A stretch of 64,000 nt of DNA from BRH-c25 sp035627615. Its GTDB lineage: Bacteria; Bacillota; Clostridia; Lutisporales; Lutisporaceae. Of this stretch, positions 1 through 8,380 are shown piece by piece. The DNA is taken from the NCBI GenBank assembly GCA_035627615.1, contig DASPLL010000087.1, positions 116,611 through 180,610 on the forward strand, in the 5' to 3' direction. A program made the translations under genes and the position numbers. How positions within the stretch are numbered: the first letter of the stretch is position 1; each line of letters begins with the position of its first letter. The notes under the pieces are model-generated. The model was not told the origin of the DNA. It ran no database searches and saw only the letters and a program-made list of their open reading frames with translations.

Positions 1-138
1 CTTATGGAAGTTATATTCAGGGGAAAATAGATGTGCAATACAGCATGTTTACCTGCAAGATATTGTTAAGGCTGTCTGTGTCATCGGTAATGTGTATAAG
101 TGAATACATGGCACGGAAGATAAAGAGGTGAGGATAAC

Positions 139-453
139 TTGGATTCGTCAACATGGATCGCAATATATCTGCCGTTGTATGTAATATTTTTCATCATAAT
201 CCCGCAAAGACGCAAGATGGAAAAGGCAGTAATTCTGAGAATAAGGAAGAGAAAGGAAGAAACAGCAATGACCAACGAGTTGATAAAAAAGTACATAGGT
301 AAGGAATGCAAGATATCTACAGGTTCATTCGGGACAAACGTAGAAGGAAAAATACTTGATGTAATTGAGAACTGGCTTGAAGTTGATACTAGAAAAGGGA
401 AAGAGCTTATAAATGCAGAGTTTATCCAGAACATTAAAATCAAGGAGATCTAG
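139..453 (+). CDS. Small membrane-anchored protein, DUF6897-like
   Basis: This gene encodes about 104 residues and starts at TTG 139, seven nucleotides after a GAGGTGAGG ribosome site. Residues 5-22 form one hydrophobic membrane segment (IAIYLPLYVIFFIIIP), followed by a very basic stretch (RRKMEKAVILRIRKRKEE). A compact C-terminal half then begins MTNELIKKYIGKECKI and resembles the small beta-rich domain of DUF6897-type proteins of Clostridia. No catalytic residues are visible and the function is unknown. A shorter form starting at the internal ATG of MTNELIKK would lack the membrane anchor. The family assignment is from memory. Confidence 0.7.
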   Translation: MDSSTWIAIYLPLYVIFFIIIPQRRKMEKAVILRIRKRKEETAMTNELIKKYIGKECKISTGSFGTNVEGKILDVIENWLEVDTRKGKELINAEFIQNIKIKEI

Positions 454-556
454 TGATTATTAACACAACAACTTTCTTGCCTTTCATAGCATTAATAATC
501 ACAACCTTGATTCAGTGCCTCGCATGCTCAAGAAGGGATATACTTCACGAGGCACT
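453..556. other. Intergenic stretch with two perfect inverted repeats
   Basis: Two consecutive dyads follow the first gene. GTGATTATTAA (453-463) pairs with TTAATAATCAC (492-502) across 28 nt, and AGTGCCTCG (514-522) pairs with CGAGGCACT (548-556) across 25 nt. With the terminator that follows they could form a three-hairpin RNA. No ORF is convincing here and I do not recognise an Rfam family. Confidence 0.45.
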
Positions 557-585
557 ATTTGGGCTGGAAAGGTAATGAAACACTT

Positions 586-611
586 AGGTTAGTCAATGAC
601 TAACCTTTTTT
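586..611 (+). terminator. Rho-independent terminator
   Basis: AGGTTAG and CTAACCT form a stem around a 7-nt loop, directly followed by TTTTTT on the + strand. It overlaps the stop codon of the minus-strand gene ending at 589. It would end transcripts coming from the small gene at 139. Confidence 0.75.
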
Positions 612-1068
612 CAACCTTACCTCCGGGACCGTTATAATGAAGTGAATAGGTACTGCTTCCGGGCAATGGGAAGATCAATACGCCGATTGCCTGTTTATCC
701 GGTTCCAAAGTAATTGGTTTCAAACATTTCTGCATGGAGTTTGTTGCTTTAGTATCATAACTGACAGCGGTTTTACCGGGAATTGATAACGTAAAGTCGC
801 CAGGCTCTATTTGTGTGGCAGTTGAGCCCGAATTGACAAGCTTTATATATACCCATGTATATTGTAATTCTCTATCAGCAGGGTAAATGGGCCTGCCGAA
901 ATTGTGGATCACTGCTTCTGATTTCATTACTCTTGCCACTGCTATGCCCAGCATATCTTTGGTGTATTCGTATTTGCCCATGTTTTCCCTATCCATTTTC
1001 CCGCGTATCATTAATGCAGCAGGCATAAAAACTATAAGAATAATAAGCAGTACTGCAGCCTTCCTCAT
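589..1068 (-). CDS. Secreted or anchored DUF4352-like protein
   Basis: The 159-residue product starts with MRKAAVLLIILIVFMPAALM, a positively charged then hydrophobic signal-anchor. There is no lipobox cysteine. The rest looks like an immunoglobulin-like DUF4352 fold: a strand containing YTWVYIKLVNSGS, a stretch like GDFTLSI, and a C-terminal part with PDKQAIGVLIFPLPG. Such proteins act outside the membrane, but their function is usually unknown. I chose ATG 1068 because AAGGAG lies 8 nt upstream. The in-frame GTG at 1077 touches the ribosome site and is unlikely. The gene stands alone on the minus strand between + strand genes. Confidence 0.7.
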   Translation of the reverse strand: MRKAAVLLIILIVFMPAALMIRGKMDRENMGKYEYTKDMLGIAVARVMKSEAVIHNFGRPIYPADRELQYTWVYIKLVNSGSTATQIEPGDFTLSIPGKTAVSYDTKATNSMQKCLKPITLEPDKQAIGVLIFPLPGSSTYSLHYNGPGGKVEKRLVID

Positions 1069-1191
1069 ACTGATCACTCCTTAAAACCTGATGACATAAT
1101 TATAGCATAAATTGGGAGCAGGTGTCAGGCCGGAGCTTTCCTGGGGCTTCAATACTGGTGTGTCAGGCATTTTAACAGGTTTTTCCGTTGA

Positions 1192-1219
1192 TTGCTGGAA
1201 AAATATGTGATACTATAAA
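1192..1219 (+). promoter_or_regulatory. Possible sigma-A promoter for nfeD/flotillin
   Basis: TTGCTG (1192-1197) and TATAAA (1214-1219) are separated by 16 nt, about 40 nt before the NfeD-like start. The -35 box is a moderate match. Confidence 0.4.
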
Positions 1220-1261
1220 ATGAGTGGGGCCAAGAATGCTGCAGTTCAGGGGGGTGACGAT

Positions 1262-1870
1262 ATGCTCAAGGTATTTCAGGTGTGTTTCGCAACGGGTGTT
1301 CTGTTTTCCATATTGACTTTTCTAATGGGGAGAATATCGGATTTTACTCATATGGGAGCCGATGCCGGAGTTGATTCCGGCTTTGATGCAGACACGGATA
1401 TGAGTTTGGATGGGGATGCAGAGCTGGACGTATCTGTTTCGGGGGAAACATCGGAGCTTCCGGTTTCACCGTTGAAACCAATTGTTATAACGACATTTGT
1501 GACGGTTTTCGGTGGAGTCGGTATGATTTGTACAATAAATGGACTTCTACAGGCGGCGTCAGCAGTTATTGCATTGGTTTCAGGCGCTGCGGCAGCATTT
1601 TTACTACACCGCTTTATTGTCGTCCCTCTTTATAGGGCGCAGAATACCAGTGCTATTTCCCAGAAGAGGCTGCTGGGTGCCATGGCAAGGGTCACACTGG
1701 CAATCAAGGGAAGCCGGTTCGGGAGAATAAGCTACACTGTAGGCGGCAATACATACAGTGCTCCTGCAAGATCTATCGATAATGAGGATATTGAAGGGGG
1801 GATTCCGGTAGTTATTATAAATATCGAGAAAAACACTTTTTACGTAAAAAGGATAAAAGGAGGCTATTAA
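1262..1870 (+). CDS. NfeD-like membrane protein, flotillin partner
   Basis: The protein has about 202 residues. A first membrane segment lies near the N-terminus (LKVFQVCFATGVLFSILTFL). An acidic Asp/Gly-rich linker follows, then two more hydrophobic segments (PIVITTFVTVFGGVGMI and SAVIALVSGAAAAFLL). A C-terminal beta-rich domain from RLLGAMARVTL to the end fits the OB-fold of NfeD proteins. The ATG at 1262 follows a GGGGGGTG ribosome site; the in-frame ATG at 1220 has none. The stop codon directly abuts the flotillin start, so the two are almost certainly one operon. NfeD proteins are thought to help flotillins organise membrane microdomains, as with YuaF/YuaG in Bacillus. Confidence 0.82.
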   Translation: MLKVFQVCFATGVLFSILTFLMGRISDFTHMGADAGVDSGFDADTDMSLDGDAELDVSVSGETSELPVSPLKPIVITTFVTVFGGVGMICTINGLLQAASAVIALVSGAAAAFLLHRFIVVPLYRAQNTSAISQKRLLGAMARVTLAIKGSRFGRISYTVGGNTYSAPARSIDNEDIEGGIPVVIINIEKNTFYVKRIKGGY

Positions 1871-3388
1871 ATGGATTTTGGGGCCATAACGATTGCTGTA
1901 ACTATTGTAGGTGTAATAGTTCTGCTGATATTCAGCATTGCCCTTATGTGGCGCAAGGTTTCACAGGATAAGGCTCTGGTTGTTACCGGTCTTAAGAAAA
2001 GGGTGATCTCAGGCGGAGGCGGCCTGGTTATCCCGTTGTTTGAGAAAACTGATATTATTTCTCTTGAGAACATGAAAATAGAAGTGAGGATCGACGGTGC
2101 CCTGACAGGACAAGGTGTCAACATCAGAGCGGACGGTGTTGCCGTATTGAAGGTGAAATCTGATGAGGAATCAATATTGGCTGCCGTTGAGCAGTTCAAC
2201 ACCGGAAAAGAGAAAGAGACCATCGATGTGATAAAGGATACGGCAAAGGACGTATTGGAAGGAAAGCTGAGAGAGATAGTATCAAAGCTGTCTGTTGAAG
2301 AAATATACAAGGACAGAGAAAAATTCGCATCCCAGGTACAGGAGGTTGCTGCTGTAGACCTGGCGGAAATGGGCCTGGAGATAAAGGCTTTCACTATAAG
2401 GGACATTTCTGATGCCAACGGTTATCTTGAAGCTCTGGGTAAGAAAAGGATCGCCGAAGTAAAGAGAGATGCCAATATTGCTGAGGCTGAGGCAAATATG
2501 GAAACCAAGATAAAGACAGCCGATGCCACCCGTGAAGGTGAGGCGGCGAGACTAGTTGCCGAAACCCAGATAGCTGAGTCCACAAAGGAAAAGGAGCTGA
2601 AGGTACAGGCCTACAGGAAGGATCAGGAGACCGAGAAGGCGAAGGCCGACCTGGCTTACGAGATAGAAGCCAGCAAGGTGCAGCAGGAAGTGGAAGCGGA
2701 GAAAATGAAGGTCCTCATCGTCAAGAAGCAAAAGGAAATTGAACTGGCGGAAGAGGAAATGAAGATACAGATCGTCAGGAAGCAGAGAGAGATAGAACTG
2801 GCCGAGCAGGAAGCCCTCCGTATGGAAAGGGCGCTGGAGGCCACTATAATAAAACAGGCTGATGCTGATAAATACAGTATTGAAAAGAGAGCTGAAGCAG
2901 ATAAGTACAGTGCCGAGAAGAGGGCGGATTCAGACAAGTACAAGGAAATACAAGGTGCAATGGCAGTAGCTGAGGCTATAAAGCTTAAAGGTCAGGCAAG
3001 TGCGGAAGCAAAACGTGCCGAAGGTATGGCAGAAGTCGAGATCATCAGGCTCAAGGGTATTGCCGAGGCTGAAGCTATGGCTAAGAAGGCTGAGGCATTC
3101 AAACAGTACAATGATGCTGCGGTAACGCAGATGATAATTGAGAAGCTTCCTGAAATAGCAAAAGCTGTTGCTGAGCCGCTTGCAAAAACCGAAAAGATCG
3201 TTGTGGTCGATTCGGGGAGCGGGCAGGGAAAAGGTGCTGCAAGGGTTTCCGGTTACGTTACGGACATATTGGCGTCACTGCCCGAAACCGTCAATGCCCT
3301 GACGGGAATCAACCTTAATGATGTTCTGAAAAGGGAAGATAAGCAGGAGATAAGAGAAGTTAAGATTGAAGAGCCTAAGGATAAATAG
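1871..3388 (+). CDS. Flotillin family protein (SPFH/band 7)
   Basis: The protein has 505 residues. An N-terminal membrane segment (residues 3-25) is followed by an SPFH domain to about residue 190, where DKALVVTGLKKRVISGGGG is typical of flotillins. A long alpha-helical coiled coil rich in Glu-Ala repeats spans about 190-420 (EAEANMETKIKTADATREGE and similar). Flotillins scaffold membrane microdomains and affect membrane fluidity and signalling complexes. The start is preceded by AAAGGAGG. Length and order match Bacillus YuaG/FloT-type flotillins, and the NfeD partner lies directly upstream. I leave the symbol empty because FloT and FloA-like proteins cannot be separated here. Confidence 0.92.
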   Translation: MDFGAITIAVTIVGVIVLLIFSIALMWRKVSQDKALVVTGLKKRVISGGGGLVIPLFEKTDIISLENMKIEVRIDGALTGQGVNIRADGVAVLKVKSDEESILAAVEQFNTGKEKETIDVIKDTAKDVLEGKLREIVSKLSVEEIYKDREKFASQVQEVAAVDLAEMGLEIKAFTIRDISDANGYLEALGKKRIAEVKRDANIAEAEANMETKIKTADATREGEAARLVAETQIAESTKEKELKVQAYRKDQETEKAKADLAYEIEASKVQQEVEAEKMKVLIVKKQKEIELAEEEMKIQIVRKQREIELAEQEALRMERALEATIIKQADADKYSIEKRAEADKYSAEKRADSDKYKEIQGAMAVAEAIKLKGQASAEAKRAEGMAEVEIIRLKGIAEAEAMAKKAEAFKQYNDAAVTQMIIEKLPEIAKAVAEPLAKTEKIVVVDSGSGQGKGAARVSGYVTDILASLPETVNALTGINLNDVLKREDKQEIREVKIEEPKDK

Positions 3389-3420
3389 GAAGGCCATAGA
3401 TTGAATAGAATATGATAAGG

Positions 3421-3457
3421 CGGCCGGGGTGTTTGTGAATTACTCCGGCCGTTTTTT
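3421..3457 (+). terminator. Terminator of the nfeD-flotillin operon
   Basis: CGGCCGGGGT (3421-3430) pairs with ACTCCGGCCG (3442-3451) and is followed by TTTTTT. Confidence 0.85.
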
Positions 3458-3525
3458 ATTTAGTTTTGGCAAAAAAGGGAACAATTTATTTTTATTTTCG
3501 CCTAATAGTGTTATGAAATGATCCG

Positions 3526-5034
3526 TTATATGATCGGCATGATCTCCTTTCCGGGAGTATTATGCCGGTCTTTTTTAAATTTCCTTATAGCCCTTTCCAG
3601 CCTGCCGATCCCCTCCAGGAGGATCTTTTCATTGTGCCTGGAAAAACAAAGCCTCATCTCTGTGTCCTCGACGGTCGCTGCGTAAAAGGCCTCGCCGGGG
3701 ATAAAGGAAACCCCTTCCTTCAGTGCCTCCTGGAGCAGTTTTTTTGCAGGGATGCCGTCATTGCTCCGGCACCACAGGTAGAAGCCGCCCCCGGGCTTCC
3801 GGAAAGAGAGTCTGTCGCCAAGGCTGCCGGTCAGGGCTTCAAACATGGTATCCCTTCTTGACTTGTAGACCGCCCGCATTTTTTCCAGGTGACCGGTCAG
3901 GTATCCCTTTCTGATGAATAGCGTAAGCAGCCACTGACCAATATTATTACTGTGTACATCCACGTATTGCTTTTCCATGACGACCCTATTGATCAGAGAA
4001 GGGTGAGCAGCCATGTATCCAAGTCTCAGTCCCGGCATGATGATTTTTGAGTAGGTGCTCATATATATGACTCCGCCATAGTTGTCCAGGGCTTTCAGGC
4101 TTGGAGGCGGAGCTTCCTCGTAATAATAATGGCTGTAGGGGTCGTCTTCCAGGATGACAAGCCGGTATCGGGCTGCAAGCTGTATCAGTTCTTTTCTTTC
4201 ACCGATACTCATTACAGTACCGCTGGGATTCCGGAAGGTGGGGACACAGTACAGCATTTTAGGTCTGTAGCGGGTCAGGTAGTCCTCAAGTATTTCGAAG
4301 GGGAAGCTTTCTCCCACAGGCAGGCTCAGGAGCTTTGCCCCCATAGACTGGAAAGCCTGTATTGCCCCTACATAGGTAGGTGATTGGACGACCACATAAT
4401 CACCGGGCTCAACAAGCACACGGGAACTCAAGTATATACCCTGCTGCGAACCTGCAAGGATAACAATCTGTTCAGGGGAACAGCCGGTACCGGAATCGCT
4501 CAGCATCCCGGCAACGGTCTTCCTGAGGGGTTCATATCCCTGCACAGGTATATGTCCGAAGTCCTGAGGGTCCAGTTCTGCAAAGCACTCATTGAACAGC
4601 TTCAAGAAGATTTCCGTGGGGTAATAGTCAGGGTCCGGCATACCGGCATCCAGAGAAATCCTGTTTGAAGGAACGCTGCTGACCATAAGCTCGCTCATCA
4701 TTGAAGCCATTGAAGGCCGGGTGTTGGGCTTAAGTACCTGGGGCCAGGGGATTTCTTTACTGCTTTGATTTGCGTAGCTGCTGCTATTGCCGACATATGT
4801 CCCGCTGCCCTTCTTTATGATCACATAGCCCTTGCTCTCCAGGTGGTGGTATGTGTTGATGGCCGTGGTACGGCTTACCCTGAACAATGATGCCAGTTCT
4901 CTTTCGGCGGGAAGCTTTTCTCCTTCTGCCAACGAGCCGTCGGTTATCTTGTCCTTGATAAGGGCGGCCATCTGCAAATAATAGGGTGATGCGCCATCCA
5001 GCCGGACGTTTACATACAATTTGGATATATCCAT
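3526..5034 (-). CDS. MocR/PdxR-type regulator (GntR HTH plus aminotransferase domain)
   Basis: The 502-residue protein has an N-terminal winged helix of the GntR type (about residues 10-80; LPAERELASLFRVSRTTAIN). A linker leads to a full fold-type I aminotransferase domain with the lysine motif STYSKIIMPGLRLGY, which should bind pyridoxal phosphate. MocR proteins sense PLP or an amine/amino acid and control a nearby gene. Here azlCD is divergent, and paired AATTGGA sites lie between them, so azlCD is the likely target. The start ATG 5034 follows AAAGGAG by 13 nt. An upstream extension is open but has no ribosome site and would run through the operator. Confidence 0.87.
   Translation of the reverse strand: MDISKLYVNVRLDGASPYYLQMAALIKDKITDGSLAEGEKLPAERELASLFRVSRTTAINTYHHLESKGYVIIKKGSGTYVGNSSSYANQSSKEIPWPQVLKPNTRPSMASMMSELMVSSVPSNRISLDAGMPDPDYYPTEIFLKLFNECFAELDPQDFGHIPVQGYEPLRKTVAGMLSDSGTGCSPEQIVILAGSQQGIYLSSRVLVEPGDYVVVQSPTYVGAIQAFQSMGAKLLSLPVGESFPFEILEDYLTRYRPKMLYCVPTFRNPSGTVMSIGERKELIQLAARYRLVILEDDPYSHYYYEEAPPPSLKALDNYGGVIYMSTYSKIIMPGLRLGYMAAHPSLINRVVMEKQYVDVHSNNIGQWLLTLFIRKGYLTGHLEKMRAVYKSRRDTMFEALTGSLGDRLSFRKPGGGFYLWCRSNDGIPAKKLLQEALKEGVSFIPGEAFYAATVEDTEMRLCFSRHNEKILLEGIGRLERAIRKFKKDRHNTPGKEIMPII
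3532..3576 (+). terminator. Second + strand hairpin with T tract inside the MocR gene 3' end
   Basis: GATCGGCAT (3532-3540) pairs with ATGCCGGTC (3562-3570) and is followed by TTTTTT on the + strand. It lies within the last codons of the convergent MocR gene, so it may protect that gene from read-through of the flotillin operon. Its codon overlap makes function less certain. Confidence 0.5.
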
Positions 5035-5056
5035 TTTATCATTAACACTCCTTTGG

Positions 5057-5089
5057 TATCCAATTGGACTGTATTTATATATAATTGGA
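5057..5089. promoter_or_regulatory. Probable MocR operator between regulator and azlCD
   Basis: A palindrome TCCAATTGGA occurs at 5059-5068, and its AATTGGA half (5062-5068) is repeated at 5083-5089. The 21-bp spacing puts both halves on one face of the helix, as in known MocR direct-repeat operators. The link to this regulator is inferred from position. Confidence 0.5.
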
Positions 5090-5148
5090 TATTTATTTAG
5101 TTTATCCTCCTTTGTATAATAATTAAAAGAAAGGAGTTGTAACATTTG

Positions 5149-5850
5149 ATGGAAAAAGAGCTACGCGAGATATGGAAGGAGGTATTGAAGGACTGCCTGC
5201 CCTTATCCGCCGGCATAATCCCCTTCGGGCTGACCTGCGGGATATTGGGCAGTACTGCGGGCTTTTCAACCTTTGAAATAACCTTCATGTCCATGACCGT
5301 TTTTGCCGGGGCTGCCCAGTTCATGGCCATCGCCATGATCAGCTCGGGGATAACCGGTTGGGCAACAATAGTCCTTACCACTTTTTTGATAAATCTCAGG
5401 CACCTGTTGATGGGTGCATCCTTATCCCCCTATCTGTTGAAGCTGCCGAAGCCTCTTCAATATATGCTGGCCTTCGGTATGGTGGATGAAAGCTACGCCC
5501 TGACTATCAGCAGGATTGAGAGAAAGGGCTACAGCCTCGGCTATCACCTGGGCGTGTGCTCTTTCCTGTATGTTATATGGAACCTCTCCACTTTCCTGGG
5601 GGCTTTTTTCTACCGTGTCATTCCCAACCCTCTGGAGTGGGGAATTGATTTTGTACTTCCGGCAACTTTTCTGGTACTTCTGATGCCCCGTCTGGCAGAC
5701 AGGACAGCGCTGATCGTATGCCTGGTCTCTGCTTCCTGTGCAGTATCGGGTGCTTTGTTCCTTCCCGGCAAATGGTACATAATAGTGGCCGCTGTAGCTG
5801 CAGCCTTTGTCGGAGGTATGCTTGAAAGGGGAAAAAAGGATGAATCTTAA
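5149..5850 (+). CDS. azlC: AzlC family branched-chain amino acid exporter subunit
   Basis: About 233 residues with several hydrophobic segments. The family hallmark near the N-terminus is visible (IPFGLTCGILGSTAGFS), followed by TFEITFMSMTVFAGAAQFMA. AzlC with AzlD exports branched-chain amino acids and analogues across the cytoplasmic membrane. The ribosome site GAAAGGAG precedes both a TTG at 5146 (9 nt spacing) and the chosen ATG at 5149 (12 nt), so the exact start is open by one codon. azlD overlaps its end by 11 nt, which implies translational coupling. Control by the divergent MocR protein is likely. Confidence 0.88.
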   Translation: MEKELREIWKEVLKDCLPLSAGIIPFGLTCGILGSTAGFSTFEITFMSMTVFAGAAQFMAIAMISSGITGWATIVLTTFLINLRHLLMGASLSPYLLKLPKPLQYMLAFGMVDESYALTISRIERKGYSLGYHLGVCSFLYVIWNLSTFLGAFFYRVIPNPLEWGIDFVLPATFLVLLMPRLADRTALIVCLVSASCAVSGALFLPGKWYIIVAAVAAAFVGGMLERGKKDES

Positions 5851-6160
5851 GCTTATCTCAATTATACTTGGTATGGCGGCAGCCACCTATATTACCCGCA
5901 TTGGCTCACAGGTCCTCTTTGCCCGTACAGGTATGCCCAACTGGCTGGAAAAGTGGCTTAAGCATGTTCCTACAGCATTCCTTACGGCTCTCATTGTTCC
6001 TGCTATTCTGCTGCCCAAGGGGTATCTGGACATATCCCTGGACAACAGTTATCTGCTGGCTGGAGTTGTTGCCGCCATTACAGCATATAAGACCCGGAGT
6101 GTATTGGTCACTGTAGTTCTGGGGATGGGTGTTATGATAGCCCATATATACATAAAATAA
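5840..6160 (+). CDS. azlD: AzlD family branched-chain amino acid exporter subunit
   Basis: 106 residues with about four membrane segments, starting at ATG 5840 inside the end of azlC. The stretch AAATYITRIGSQVLFARTG matches the AzlD N-terminal region, and KHVPTAFLTALIVPAILLP is its second helix. AzlD is the small partner needed by AzlC. Translation is probably coupled, because the ribosome site (GGGGAAAAAAGG) lies within azlC codons. Confidence 0.87.
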   Translation: MNLKLISIILGMAAATYITRIGSQVLFARTGMPNWLEKWLKHVPTAFLTALIVPAILLPKGYLDISLDNSYLLAGVVAAITAYKTRSVLVTVVLGMGVMIAHIYIK

Positions 6161-6177
6161 TATCTGCTAGATTTCCC

Positions 6178-6335
6178 TTGACACAATACTTTATCAGTGA
6201 TAAGCTGGTAAAAAATTATATGGATGTGTAAAAAATGGCTTATATTTCTATGACAAAAACTAATAACTACCCGTGCCCGAGTTAGAGCATTTGTACCGTT
6301 AATAACAGGTGCAAGTGCTGTTTTGCTTGCGCCTG
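6178..6335 (+). promoter_or_regulatory. Structured leader region upstream of proS
   Basis: TTGACA (6178-6183) has only a weak -10 (TAAGCT) 17 nt later, and the odd palindrome TTATCAGTGATAA (6191-6203) covers that site like an operator. Further down, CAGGTGCAAG (6306-6315) pairs with CTTGCGCCTG (6326-6335) in a 10-bp stem without a T tract. No T-box consensus is present, so proS is not visibly under T-box control. Confidence 0.35.
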
Positions 6336-6410
6336 TGTAGTCAGAAAACTGTCGCTATGCAGGAGGATCTGTGTAGCGATTTTCATTTGTTAATGAAAGG
6401 ATTTGATATT

Positions 6411-8114
6411 ATGCTGATCAATAAACTGTTGGGTGAGAGGTTCAAGGAAAAACCAGCCGATGCGAGCTTTCCAAGCCATATTTTTCTTCTGCGCGGAGGA
6501 TATGTGCGCCAGGTGACCAATGGTATATATACAATGCTGCTGCCTGCAAAAAAGATAGCAAGGAAGCTTGAGCAGATAATCCGTGAGGAAATGGACAGGA
6601 TAGACGGGCAGGAGGTACTGTTTCCTGTGGTTTTGCCCGGGGAGCTCTGGAAGGAGTCTGGCCGGTTCGACAGCGTTGCCAATGAACTGGTGCGGTTCAA
6701 GGACAGAACAGGCCATGACATGCTGCTGGGGATGACCCATGAGGAAGCTGCAGTTCATCTGGCAAGAAGCGAGGCAAAGTCTTATACTAAATACCCATTT
6801 ATGATATACCAGATACAGACCAAATTCCGGGATGAGCCTAGGGTAAGAGGTGCGCTTATAAGGGTGCGGGAGTTTACAATGAAGGATGCCTATTCCTTTC
6901 ACACCACCAGGGAAGACCTGGAGAGCTACTATGAGAAGGCCTTGCAGGCCTACCACAGGATATTTGAGCGGGTCGGAATCCCCCAGGTCATTTCCGTTGG
7001 TTCTGACAACGGGATGATGGGAGGGAAGGTATCCCATGAATTCATGCTGCTGTCTGAGGTCGGCGAGGATACCATAGTATTATGCGAGCACTGCGGTTAT
7101 AAAGCAAATATGGAGGTCGCCGTATCCCGTATCAGGCATGAGGCACATGAGGAGCAGGCTGTTGAGGAGGTATACACACAAGGAATAAAGGATATTGATT
7201 CCCTGGCCGCCTTCTTTAAGGTATCGGCGGACAGACTGATGAAAGCGGCGGTATTTTCGGTTGAGAACAGTAAAAAACCTCTGGTGGTATTTTTGCGCGG
7301 AGACTTGCAGGTAAATGAGGCAAAGCTGAAGAATATTGTCAGGGCAAATGTATTCCCTCTTACGGATTATGAGAATGTGGAGCTGTGCTTTGGCTTTATC
7401 GGGGCGTATAGGCTTGATGCAAAGGAAATAGATGTTCTGTATGATTCCTCCCTGGAAGCTGAGAACAATCTTATAAGCGGAGCCAACAAACCTGACTACC
7501 ACCTTAAGGGCATCAGCATCAGAAGGGACATCAAGCCTGCACATTTTGTCGACGTCTCAAAGGTCAGCGAGGGAGACAGCTGTCAGGAGTGCGGCAGCAG
7601 GCTGACACTGAGCCGGGGCATTGAGGTGGGCAATATTTTTCAGCTTGATACAAAATATACCGAGAGCATGAACATGACCTTTACCGATATAGACGGAAAG
7701 CAGAGGCATCCTTTAATGGGCTGCTATGGAATCGGGATAGGAAGGCTGCTGGCAAGCATAATTGAAGCCAGCCATGATGACTATGGTCCTATCTGGCCGA
7801 TGTCGCTAGCTCCCTGGCAGATCCATATATGCGTGCTGAATGCTGAAAAGGAGAGTGTACGCAGCACTGGCTTCGAGCTGTATGAAAGGCTGAGCCGGGA
7901 ATATGATGTTCTGCTCGATGACCGTAACATTGCAGCCGGAAAGCAATTTGCAGATGCAGATCTGCTTGGTGCGCCAATACGGCTGATTGTCAGCAGCCGC
8001 AACCTGGAAAAAGGTGAGCTTGAAATCGTGACAAGGGACAGAAAGATTAAGAAGAATGTCAGGCTTCAGAATGTCTTTGATGAAATATCCGGGATAGTCC
8101 GTCAAATGTCATAA
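6411..8114 (+). CDS. proS: Proline--tRNA ligase (bacterial type, with editing insertion)
   Basis: 567 residues, the normal length of bacterial-type ProRS. Class II motifs are clear: motif 2 around KFRDEPRVRGALIRVREFTM and motif 3 around MGCYGIGIGRLLASIIE. The substrate loop contains GMTHEE. Between motifs 2 and 3 (about residues 225-410) lies the INS/YbaK-like domain that hydrolyses Ala-tRNA(Pro). The C-terminal anticodon-binding domain starts near LAPWQIHICVL. It charges tRNA(Pro) in the cytoplasm. The chosen ATG follows GAAAGG by 10 nt; the ORF is open upstream for 34 codons but those are not conserved-looking. A hairpin-rich leader precedes it. Confidence 0.93.
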   Translation: MLINKLLGERFKEKPADASFPSHIFLLRGGYVRQVTNGIYTMLLPAKKIARKLEQIIREEMDRIDGQEVLFPVVLPGELWKESGRFDSVANELVRFKDRTGHDMLLGMTHEEAAVHLARSEAKSYTKYPFMIYQIQTKFRDEPRVRGALIRVREFTMKDAYSFHTTREDLESYYEKALQAYHRIFERVGIPQVISVGSDNGMMGGKVSHEFMLLSEVGEDTIVLCEHCGYKANMEVAVSRIRHEAHEEQAVEEVYTQGIKDIDSLAAFFKVSADRLMKAAVFSVENSKKPLVVFLRGDLQVNEAKLKNIVRANVFPLTDYENVELCFGFIGAYRLDAKEIDVLYDSSLEAENNLISGANKPDYHLKGISIRRDIKPAHFVDVSKVSEGDSCQECGSRLTLSRGIEVGNIFQLDTKYTESMNMTFTDIDGKQRHPLMGCYGIGIGRLLASIIEASHDDYGPIWPMSLAPWQIHICVLNAEKESVRSTGFELYERLSREYDVLLDDRNIAAGKQFADADLLGAPIRLIVSSRNLEKGELEIVTRDRKIKKNVRLQNVFDEISGIVRQMS

Positions 8115-8155
8115 CAATTCATTGGAAGTTGCATTGCTGCGCTGGCTCAGGATAA

Positions 8156-8269
8156 AAAACAATAGAAAATACAGGAGAAATCCTTATAACTGCTGAGGTT
8201 GCAGAGCAATATGGAATTACTGACATTGATGGCAGAAAGCCCAAATCCCAAAGGGCAGAGCTGTGGTGA
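8156..8269 (+). pseudogene. Remnant of a short-chain dehydrogenase-like gene (C-terminal fragment)
   Basis: A 37-codon open stretch without a start reads GEILITAEVAEQYGITDIDG and ends with TGA. It resembles the C-terminal tail of some short-chain oxidoreductases. No upstream coding continuation is present, since an in-frame TAA lies at 8153. I read it as a decayed gene end. The family call is from memory and uncertain. Confidence 0.35.
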
Positions 8270-8380
8270 GTTTAGTATGGTTTAACTCTTGAAAGCGTAA
8301 ATTAGGCCGGTGCCGATAATATTATGGCTGCTTACCGGCAAAACTATCATATATCTTATTGACAAGCTGGTGAGTAGAAT

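Noticed and set aside
2656..2943. Long minus-strand ORFs opposite the flotillin coiled coil
   Set aside because: They mirror the Glu/Ala-rich repeats of the + strand gene, give Ser/Leu-rich translations and have no ribosome sites.
6178..6410. T-box riboswitch for proS
   Set aside because: No GGTGGTACCGCG-type sequence and no terminator with a T tract were found, unlike the clear T-box before pheS.
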